A model generated the notes under the pieces. It worked only from the letters and a program-made list of their open reading frames with translations, was not told where the DNA came from and made no database searches. Below are positions 15,652 through 21,118 of a stretch of DNA of 21,118 nucleotides, piece after piece (within the stretch, counting starts at the first letter, position 1; every line of letters begins with the position of its first letter). The DNA is from Methanosarcina sp. UBA402 (lineage in GTDB: Archaea > Halobacteriota > Methanosarcinia > Methanosarcinales > Methanosarcinaceae): positions 1 through 21,118 of the forward strand of contig DADO01000195.1 in the NCBI GenBank assembly GCA_002509325.1, written 5' to 3'. The translations under genes and the position numbers were made by a program.

Positions 15652-18174
15652 ATGAATTCTGAGAATCATCTAGTATCAACATTTATGCATAAAATAAAAT
15701 CCAGCTGGCCTTACACTTCGGCAGTTGCGATAATTTGTTTTGTGTCCTTATGGGTCAGATTGCGTCCTTATGATTCTGTGTTTTTAGGCAATGGGTCCGT
15801 AAAGTTCGCGACCAATGACGCCTGGTACCATATACGTACTTTAAATGTCCTGCTTGAAAATTACCCTAACAGGATGTTTTTCAACCCCATGACAAACTAT
15901 CCCAGCGGGAGTTACATCCACTTCGGTCCTCTTTTTGACCAGATGATGGCTATAACATCCCTGGTTCTTGGATTTGGCAGTCCCAGCCAGGGGCTGGTTG
16001 ATGCCATAGGAGCTTATTTCCCTGCAGTTCTGGGAGCCCTTACTGTCATTCCAGTTTACTATATTGGAAAATATCTCGGAGGACATAAGACCGGTATACT
16101 TGCTGCGATCCTGATTGCTTTTGCGCCAGGGCAGTTTTTGTCTCGTTCAATGATTGGGTTTACAGATCACCACGTAGCTGAGTCTCTGTTCAGTACTCTC
16201 TTCATAATGTTTTTCATGCTGGCAATAACAACTGCAAAGAAAAAAAATCTGCATTTTGAAGATGTATTAAATAAAAGATCTAATGTCTTTAAAGAGCCTC
16301 TTATCTATTCTGTTGTTGCAGGTGTCATGTATTCTGCTTATCAACTTTTGTGGCCAGGGGCATCTCTTTTCCTGTTAGTAGTTCTGGTTTATGCCGTTAT
16401 CCAGTATATCCTTGATAATTTCTATGGCGAGTCGAGTGATTGCCTTGGGTTCACAGGCATAATTACGTGCCTGGTAAGTGCAATACTTATACTTCCTTTC
16501 ATCCACCCTGAAATGGGTTTTTCAATGTATTATTATTCATTGTTCCATGTGGCTACAGCGCTTGGAGCGATGGCAGTTTTTGCGGTTTTGAGTTTTATTG
16601 AAAGGGAATTCAAAAAAAAAAGTCTGAAAACTTATTACTACCCTCTGGCAATGCTCGGAATTGGCATTCTTGGGCTCCTTGCAACAAGAATTGTATCTCC
16701 ATCCATATATTCTCTTATTATAAACACTCCGCACACGGTGTTTGGAGTCCAGACGGGTGGAGCAGCCACAATTGGTGAAGTGTCCTCAATATTTTATAAT
16801 GGCGGACGTTTTACTCTAGCGAAAGCTTTTGGAAATTTCACAGTCTCTGGGTTTTTAGCCTCAATAGTTGGAATAATCATCCTTCTCGTAAATTTACTCC
16901 GGAAAGCAAAACCTGAAGAAGTACTGGTTCTTGTCTGGAGTATTTTAATGCTTTTTGCAATTTACGGCCAGAACCGTTATGCATACTACTATTCCATAAA
17001 TGTTGCAGTTCTCAGTGCTTATCTAGGAGGTCTGCTGCTTGAAAAGGTAAAATGGGGCCAGCTTAACGAGAAGTTTAAAACCACTGTAAAGTCTCCTGCG
17101 GATCTCCCTGGCTTCTTGAAATTCGTCAGAATAGAGCAGGCAATTGCGGTACTGGCTATAGCAGTATTTCTGATTTATCCGGTATTTGGGGCTGCACTGG
17201 CGCAATCAACCGGCTCAAATGACCCCAATGATCCCTGGATGGAAGCATGCCTGTGGCTAAAATACTATACTCCTGATCCGGGCATGGATTATAATGCCAT
17301 TTATGAAGCCCCTAAAAATGGGGAGCTTTTCGAGTATCCTGATACGGCATATGGTGTTATGTCCTGGTGGGACTATGGGCACTACATCGAGACAATCGGG
17401 CATAGGATACCAAATGCGAATCCCTTCCAGGCTGGAATTGGGGGGCGCAGGGTAAGTATTGACGAAGAGAATAAGCCAGGCGCTGCAACCTTTTTCACAG
17501 CTCAATCCGAAGAAGAAGCAAATACAGTGCTTGAAGCCATAGACCCAAGACCTGACAAAGCAGGCGCACGTTACATTGTATCCGATATTAGGATGGCTAC
17601 AGAAATATTTGGGGCAATGCCTGCCTGGACTCTTGATACCGAAGGATATTATCAGCCCTACTGGGTAGGGAATGAGTATCGGAACCTGCCTTCGACCCGA
17701 TACTACAATTCCATGGAATCAAGGCTGCATATTCTGGATGGAAACGGCCTCAAGCAGTACCGTCTGGTCCACGAGACAAGGGCATATCAGACTCAGGAAA
17801 TCGGGTACAAACAGGTCTATAATCTCCTTTATGGAGCCAATATCCCGGAGGAGTATACCGGTTATGTCAAGATCTTCGAGTATGTCAAAGGTGCAAAAAT
17901 AACAGGTACGGCATCTTCCAATGAGACCGTTAAAATAAGCACGACAATCCTTACAGGGCAGGGAAGGACTTTTGGATACAAGCAGTCAACAACTGCAGAC
18001 TCTCAGGGTAAGTACGAATTTACAGTGCCTTATTCAACTGAAGGTCCAATCCAAAGCGAGACTCTGTTTGATACCGAACCTTCAGGCCCTTATATATTGA
18101 GTTATGGAAACACGACTAAAGAAGTGAGAGTAAGTGAAGAAGCCGTGTTAAAAGGAGAAGAAATAAAGGTTTAA
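15652..18174 (+). CDS. aglB: Oligosaccharyltransferase STT3/AglB, second paralogue
   Basis: An 840-aa paralogue of the preceding gene, co-linear along its full length and clearly a tandem duplicate. Membrane domain of about 13 helices to residue 510, then the exported catalytic-support domain. Motifs: T54-N-D56 in ATNDAWYH, where the first paralogue has E-N-D; T-D172-H-H; TIGE at 373-376; WWDYG at 572-576; D645-x-x-M; and the same C-terminal beta-rich module with KITGTASSNETVKI. All motifs expected of an active enzyme are present. AAAGGG 7 nt upstream supports the ATG. It has its own promoter-like box and terminator, so it can be expressed independently. The paralogues may differ in glycan donor, acceptor proteins or growth condition; sequence alone does not say which. 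Confidence 0.95.
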   Translation: MNSENHLVSTFMHKIKSSWPYTSAVAIICFVSLWVRLRPYDSVFLGNGSVKFATNDAWYHIRTLNVLLENYPNRMFFNPMTNYPSGSYIHFGPLFDQMMAITSLVLGFGSPSQGLVDAIGAYFPAVLGALTVIPVYYIGKYLGGHKTGILAAILIAFAPGQFLSRSMIGFTDHHVAESLFSTLFIMFFMLAITTAKKKNLHFEDVLNKRSNVFKEPLIYSVVAGVMYSAYQLLWPGASLFLLVVLVYAVIQYILDNFYGESSDCLGFTGIITCLVSAILILPFIHPEMGFSMYYYSLFHVATALGAMAVFAVLSFIEREFKKKSLKTYYYPLAMLGIGILGLLATRIVSPSIYSLIINTPHTVFGVQTGGAATIGEVSSIFYNGGRFTLAKAFGNFTVSGFLASIVGIIILLVNLLRKAKPEEVLVLVWSILMLFAIYGQNRYAYYYSINVAVLSAYLGGLLLEKVKWGQLNEKFKTTVKSPADLPGFLKFVRIEQAIAVLAIAVFLIYPVFGAALAQSTGSNDPNDPWMEACLWLKYYTPDPGMDYNAIYEAPKNGELFEYPDTAYGVMSWWDYGHYIETIGHRIPNANPFQAGIGGRRVSIDEENKPGAATFFTAQSEEEANTVLEAIDPRPDKAGARYIVSDIRMATEIFGAMPAWTLDTEGYYQPYWVGNEYRNLPSTRYYNSMESRLHILDGNGLKQYRLVHETRAYQTQEIGYKQVYNLLYGANIPEEYTGYVKIFEYVKGAKITGTASSNETVKISTTILTGQGRTFGYKQSTTADSQGKYEFTVPYSTEGPIQSETLFDTEPSGPYILSYGNTTKEVRVSEEAVLKGEEIKV
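17674..17747 (+). repeat. 74-bp segment identical in both aglB genes (copy 2)
   Basis: Exact copy of 14798-14871. The spacing between the copies (2876 bp) matches the gene-to-gene spacing, so the tract sits at homologous positions. Confidence 0.75.
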
Positions 18175-18185
18175 AACCTTTCGAG

Positions 18186-18227
18186 AAGGTGCAGTTGGGT
18201 TATTCCTGCACTTTTATTTTTCTCTTT
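18186..18227 (+). terminator. Hairpin and T-rich terminator of the second aglB
   Basis: GTGCAG (18189-18194) pairs perfectly with CTGCAC (18206-18211) across an 11-nt loop. The flanking AAG and TTT extend the stem to 9 pairs, including one G-T. A long pyrimidine-rich, T-dominated tract follows. It begins 12 bp after the stop codon. Confidence 0.7.
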
Positions 18228-18252
18228 ACACCTTTATTTTTCTCTTTACACC
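18213..18252 (+). repeat. Exact 20-bp pyrimidine-rich tandem repeat, two copies
   Basis: TTTATTTTTCTCTTTACACC occurs twice head to tail, followed by a partial third copy. As archaeal termination uses T-rich runs, duplication of the T tract gives several successive stop signals behind the second aglB. Confidence 0.65.
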
Positions 18253-18397
18253 TTTTATTTCTTTTCACTATCCTAATGACTTTGTTTTTATTTTATAGTT
18301 TCAACCTTGTTTTTGAGCCAGATGTGCAGAATTCTCACTTCATTTTTCCGCTATCTAGATATACTATTAAAAAAACCTATCTCGCAGGTGATGTGTG

Positions 18398-18895
18398 ATG
18401 GAAAACCCTATCATAGGCCGAGTCTGGAAATTCGGCGACGACATTGATACAGACGTTATTATTCCCGGAAAATACCTGCGGACCAAAGATATGCAGGTTT
18501 TTGCAGCCCATGCGATGGAAGGCATTGATCCCGAGTTTGCAAAAAAGGTAAAACCAGGGGATATCATTGTAGCAGGCAGCAATTTCGGTTGCGGCTCCTC
18601 AAGAGAACAGGCTCCTCTCGCTTTAAAACACGCAGGTGTAGCCTGTGTTGTCGCCAAGTCTTTTGCAAGGATCTTTTTTAGAAACGCAATCAATGTCGGA
18701 TTACCCCTTATGGAAGCCGATATCGAATGTCAGGAAGGCGATGAGGTTAAGGTTGACCTGCTTAAAGGCGAAGTTATGGTTTCAGGAAAAGGCACATTCA
18801 GGGGAAATAAATTACCTGATTTTCTGCTCCAGATGCTTGCAGACGGCGGGCTTGTAGCGCACAGGAAGAAAACCCAGAGCGAGCAAAAGGCATAA
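18398..18895 (+). CDS. Homoaconitase / 3-isopropylmalate isomerase small subunit (AksE/LeuD type)
   Basis: Swivelling small subunit of an aconitase-family hydro-lyase; the [4Fe-4S] large subunit must lie elsewhere. The 165-aa protein begins MENPIIGRVWKFGDDIDTDV and has the signature GSNFGCGSSREQAP (from residue 60). The substrate loop reads YLRT at 26-29. In studied methanogen enzymes YLRT marks the homoaconitase small subunit (coenzyme B 2-oxosuberate pathway), while YLVY-like loops mark isopropylmalate isomerase; I recall this from the Methanocaldococcus work, so AksE is preferred over LeuD but not proven. A GTG three bases upstream is possible, yet AGGTGAT (18386-18392) is spaced better for the ATG at 18398. 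The stop codon lies inside the first unit of a 16-bp tandem repeat. No operon partner is evident. Confidence 0.92.
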   Translation: MENPIIGRVWKFGDDIDTDVIIPGKYLRTKDMQVFAAHAMEGIDPEFAKKVKPGDIIVAGSNFGCGSSREQAPLALKHAGVACVVAKSFARIFFRNAINVGLPLMEADIECQEGDEVKVDLLKGEVMVSGKGTFRGNKLPDFLLQMLADGGLVAHRKKTQSEQKA

Positions 18896-19026
18896 GCTTC
18901 AAATGGCATAAGCCTCAAATGGCATAAGCTTCAAATGGCATAAGCCTCAAACGGCATAAGCCTCAAACGGCATAAGCCTCAAACGGCATAAGCCTCAAAC
19001 GGCATAAGCCTCAAACGGCATAAGCT
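18890..19026 (+). repeat. 16-bp tandem repeat array, eight units plus a partial one
   Basis: Unit GCATAAGCYTCAAAYG, with full copies starting at 18890, 18906, 18922, 18938, 18954, 18970, 18986 and 19002, then GCATAAGCT. Units 1-3 end ATG and units 4-8 end ACG. Units 1 and 3 have CTTC, the others CCTC. Units 4-8 are near-perfect copies of one another, so expansion there is recent. The first unit includes the last Ala codon and TAA stop of the upstream gene. There are no spacers, so this is not a CRISPR. Confidence 0.95.
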
Positions 19027-19101
19027 GATCTAAATAGATACAGGATTTAATGAAAACTAGCGGCCACTCAAAACAATCAATCATCAAAACAATTGATACT
19101 T

Positions 19102-19980
19102 ATGATTTTTCCTGAAGAATATAAACATGTTGGCGTGACAAAATCCTTCTGTTCTGACACTGAAAAGCCAATCTATTTCCTGACTAACTACCTGATCGCA
19201 GAAAAGGAAAATCCTCAGACAGGGAGCTCCGAATATGCAGTCTACAATGTGAAAAAAAGCGGAGAGGGGTTGCTAAGGAAGGTTGAAGCTCTCGAAGCGA
19301 TAGCCTCAGGAAAAGAGGTGGTAAAATATGACAGGGATCTAAACATAAAAGACCGTACACTCCTGATTGAGACTGCAAAAAAGCTCTGTACTGGCAAAGT
19401 GAACACGGTAATTTTTACAGGTGTGGACAGGCACGTTACTTTTGTTCATGACCCAGACCTTTCAAGCATTCTTGAGCTTGAAATCCTTGATGTTGCCCCT
19501 CCTCATCCCTCCTGGCTTTCTCTGGTTGTAAGAAGACTTGAAGCCAGCGGAATTTTCGGGGACCTTCAGGTCAGGTTTACTGAAAAGGTAATTGACCTCA
19601 GGCGCTTTGAAGGAAAAAATACCGTTTTCCCATGCAGTGCTTCAGGACTGGAGGGAAAATGCCTGGATTCGGATGTACTTACGGAAAATGGGCATTTGCT
19701 TGTAGGGTGCGAGATTTCAAAGACCCTTTTTGAGATGCGTTTTCCTGAACTTGAGTATTCCTTTGTAAATATCTGTCCTTTCAAATCAGAAGTAGTTGTG
19801 CCCTCAAAACCTTTTATTACTCGCTGCTGCAGGTCTGAGAATTCAGGGCTTGTTAAGATTTCGGGGTTTGATGGAGCTGTAGTCCATTGGGGAGCATCAG
19901 AGTACCAGGTTGCAGAAACTATCCGAAAACTTGTAAGCAGCCTCAGGCAGACTTCAGAAAACCTTAACATCCAACCTTGA
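19102..19980 (+). CDS. Conserved-looking cysteine-rich protein of unknown function
   Basis: I do not recognise the family. From the ATG at 19102 the protein is about 292 aa (a TTG nine bases earlier is possible); it starts MIFPEEYKHVGVTKSFCSDT. No signal peptide or transmembrane segment is evident, so it is probably cytosolic. Eight cysteines are present, six in the C-terminal 40 percent: C178-x8-C187, C203, C225 and C242-C243, suggesting metal or Fe-S binding, or thiols. Notable segments are VIFTGVDRHVTFVHDPDLSS and a central DVAPPHPSWL. No Shine-Dalgarno is seen, so the mRNA may be leaderless or the start misjudged. It follows the aconitase-family subunit by 206 bp, with the repeat array between, and has its own terminator. 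Codon use resembles the neighbouring core genes, so it is probably a resident gene. Confidence 0.8.
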   Translation: MIFPEEYKHVGVTKSFCSDTEKPIYFLTNYLIAEKENPQTGSSEYAVYNVKKSGEGLLRKVEALEAIASGKEVVKYDRDLNIKDRTLLIETAKKLCTGKVNTVIFTGVDRHVTFVHDPDLSSILELEILDVAPPHPSWLSLVVRRLEASGIFGDLQVRFTEKVIDLRRFEGKNTVFPCSASGLEGKCLDSDVLTENGHLLVGCEISKTLFEMRFPELEYSFVNICPFKSEVVVPSKPFITRCCRSENSGLVKISGFDGAVVHWGASEYQVAETIRKLVSSLRQTSENLNIQP

Positions 19981-19998
19981 GAATAAAAGGTTGTTTCT
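19972..19998 (+). terminator. Hairpin terminator overlapping the stop codon
   Basis: CAACCTT (19972-19978) and AAGGTTG (19987-19993) form a 7-bp perfect stem with an 8-nt loop, then TTTCTT. The TGA stop (19978-19980) lies at the stem-loop junction, so coding end and transcription end nearly coincide. Confidence 0.6.
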
Positions 19999-20428
19999 TC
20001 CAATCGCCTTCAATATACATATTAGTTAAGCTGTTCTGAATTCCCAGGCGAATGGTCTCTTTTCGGTCAGAAGTTCGAGGATGCCAGAATTTCTGCCAAT
20101 TTATCTTCCGCTGAATGTAAAAATAACTATGATAATTCTATTTACCTTATTCTTGCTTATCCTGATCAATTTTCAGTACATCATCTCCTAAATCCAAATG
20201 ATTATCATTTTTTCTTATATAGTTAAATAGGTGAAAATTTATTGGATAACTATCAAATATATTAGAAAACTTTATTATCTATATAGGATACAGTTTTAAA
20301 GCACCAATTTACCAGTGACGCTCATGGAATAAGGGAGCTTGAGGGGGACGTCAAAGATTTAAGCAACTTTATTTAATCGGAGACGGGGAGCAGATATAAT
20401 ATAAATTTAAAGTTGGGGGCTTGATGGT
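19981..20428. other. 448-bp intergenic region, mostly empty
   Basis: After the terminator this stretch is AT-rich, with no clear gene or RNA. It contains a short frame resembling a PHP-domain end (20287-20376) and, near its right end, GATATAATATAAATTT (about 20394-20409), which could serve as a promoter box for the following small gene. Confidence 0.45.
20287..20376 (+). pseudogene. Possible remnant of a PHP-domain phosphoesterase C-terminus
   Basis: An open stretch bounded by TAG (20284-20286) and TAA (20374-20376), without a start codon, reads HQFTSDAHGIRELEGDVKDL then SNFI. T-S-D-A-H followed by an acidic helix resembles the last metal-binding motif of PHP-family phosphoesterases. At under 30 codons this is suggestive only. 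Confidence 0.25.
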
Positions 20429-20830
20429 GTGTTTTTGCTCATGCTTGCGGGGCTGGTTGGGTTACTTGTAGGTTTATTCCTGCTGAAGGCCGTGTTTGTA
20501 ATGGTTGCTGTTAAGGCTTCGCTTACTTACAATATAATCATCGGGCGTAATATTCAGGCTAAGTATCGACAGGTGAACATGATACCAGATTGGGTTAAAA
20601 CTCTCGCAGATGACAACATATACCAGCGCTATTCCATTGATCCGTTGCGTATTGTAGCATATCCGGCATTTTACAGAAACGGCTTCAAGTTTTTTAATAG
20701 AAGTCACTATCAATATGCTGTTTCTTATGACGGCACCGGTAAATACACCGTCTATAGGAAAATGAGGCTAGGACCATCGGGCAATAAAACGAAATCAGCG
20801 GCTAAGGTAAGATCTAAAATTAAGGTATGA
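20429..20830 (+). CDS. Small membrane-anchored protein of unknown function
   Basis: A 133-aa protein with a strongly hydrophobic N-terminus (about residues 1-30, LAGLVGLLVGLFLLKAVFVM), one long or two short membrane segments or an uncleaved anchor. A soluble Tyr/Phe-rich region follows (YPAFYRNGFKFFNRSHYQYA), then a Lys/Arg-rich tail (KTKSAAKVRSKIKV). The basic tail suggests a cytosolic C-terminus or nucleic-acid contact, but no family is recognised. The start is probably GTG 20429; Met5 (20441) is an alternative, and the ATG at 20424 is out of frame. A G-rich stretch (20414-20419) lies upstream. It appears monocistronic. Confidence 0.65.
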   Translation: MFLLMLAGLVGLLVGLFLLKAVFVMVAVKASLTYNIIIGRNIQAKYRQVNMIPDWVKTLADDNIYQRYSIDPLRIVAYPAFYRNGFKFFNRSHYQYAVSYDGTGKYTVYRKMRLGPSGNKTKSAAKVRSKIKV

Positions 20831-20972
20831 GGGAGGCTTAAATAAAGATCCTTTTATCAGGAAAATTTGCCCAGAAGCAAAAAACTCCAATTTCATATTC
20901 GTTTTTCTCAAAGTCAGGTTATCCTCTATTCTCTACTCAAAAACTATTTTTTATCAGTAGTCTCTTCCGACA

Positions 20973-20998
20973 GTAGTTCCGATTTGTTGTAGTTCCGA
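20973..20998 (+). repeat. 10-bp direct repeat, 16-bp period
   Basis: GTAGTTCCGA occurs at 20973-20982 and again at 20989-20998, the second copy running into the palindrome that follows. It may be part of a regulatory region for a gene beyond the window edge. Confidence 0.5.
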
Positions 20999-21014
20999 AT
21001 GAGAATTCTCATTC
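20997..21014. promoter_or_regulatory. Perfect 18-bp palindrome, operator candidate
   Basis: GAATGAGAATTCTCATTC is fully self-complementary. The half-site AATGAGAAT recalls Fur-type metal-regulator boxes, though the usual spacing between halves is not kept. It lies in the 288 bp after the small membrane protein gene, where I see no gene up to the window end, and may control a gene to the right. Confidence 0.45.
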
Positions 21015-21118
21015 ATTTACATTTTTTCCTTAATAGTTCACGAGAAAGCCTTCATTTCATCGATTGCTGATATCATTTATGATAATGTGTTATAAAAATT
21101 TCAGTATTGTAAAGTCCT

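Noticed and set aside
18395..18397. GTG as start of the aconitase-family small subunit
   Set aside because: It leaves only 2 nt after AGGTGAT, while the adjacent ATG has 5 nt and matches family starts.
18890..19026. CRISPR array
   Set aside because: The 16-bp units are contiguous, with no spacers, and no cas gene is present.
1..21118. tRNA or rRNA genes
   Set aside because: On reading both strands I found no cloverleaf with GGTTCRA-type T-loop sequence and no rRNA segment in the intergenic regions; a covariance-model search would be decisive.

Overview
The window looks like a piece of a Methanosarcina-type methanogen chromosome (class Methanomicrobia). The reasons are two archaeal STT3/AglB oligosaccharyltransferases, a homoaconitase/isopropylmalate isomerase small subunit whose substrate loop reads YLRT, archaeal TATA-type promoter sites, Shine-Dalgarno motifs close to AGGAGGTGAT, and long AT-rich intergenic regions with miniature inverted-repeat elements. 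The genus is inferred from gene content and style; the species cannot be fixed from the window.

From about 57 to 18174 the window is a surface-glycan and protein N-glycosylation locus. It opens on the plus strand with a bifunctional mannose-1-phosphate guanylyltransferase/mannose-6-phosphate isomerase (57-1433), which supplies GDP-mannose. The minus strand then carries a Wzx-like flippase (1631-3091), a GT4-type glycosyltransferase (3280-4398), the C-terminal remnant of a second one cut off by a 122-bp inverted-repeat element (5110-5416, element 5417-5538), and a third glycosyltransferase (5582-6523). A second probable miniature element (6594-6713) lies upstream of a plus-strand asparagine-synthase-type amidotransferase (6898-8928). 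A minus-strand operon, read from 12266 down to 9043, holds two overlapping glycosyltransferases and a UDP-GlcNAc 2-epimerase gene (wecB type) that is out of frame at a run of seven T. Last come two tandem plus-strand aglB paralogues (12779-15298 and 15652-18174), each followed by a hairpin terminator. Together these genes could make nucleotide sugars, assemble a lipid-linked glycan, flip it and transfer it to S-layer or other exported proteins.

The part from roughly 3100 to 7000 is visibly richer in A+T than the flanks and contains the broken gene, the mobile-element traces and a 711-bp stretch without a convincing gene. This looks like the variable, turning-over core of the locus.

From 18398 the content changes to metabolism and unknowns: an AksE/LeuD-type small subunit whose stop codon lies inside the first unit of a 16-bp tandem repeat array (18890-19026), a cysteine-rich protein of unknown function (19102-19980) with a terminator, a short possible PHP-domain remnant, a small membrane-anchored protein (20429-20830), and a perfect 18-bp palindrome near the right edge.

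The points most worth checking are the wecB frameshift, which sits on a U_UUU_UUG heptamer where a -1 slip would exactly restore the protein; the 74-bp stretch of perfect identity between the two aglB genes; the truncation of a glycosyltransferase by a miniature element; and the repeat array that starts inside aksE.
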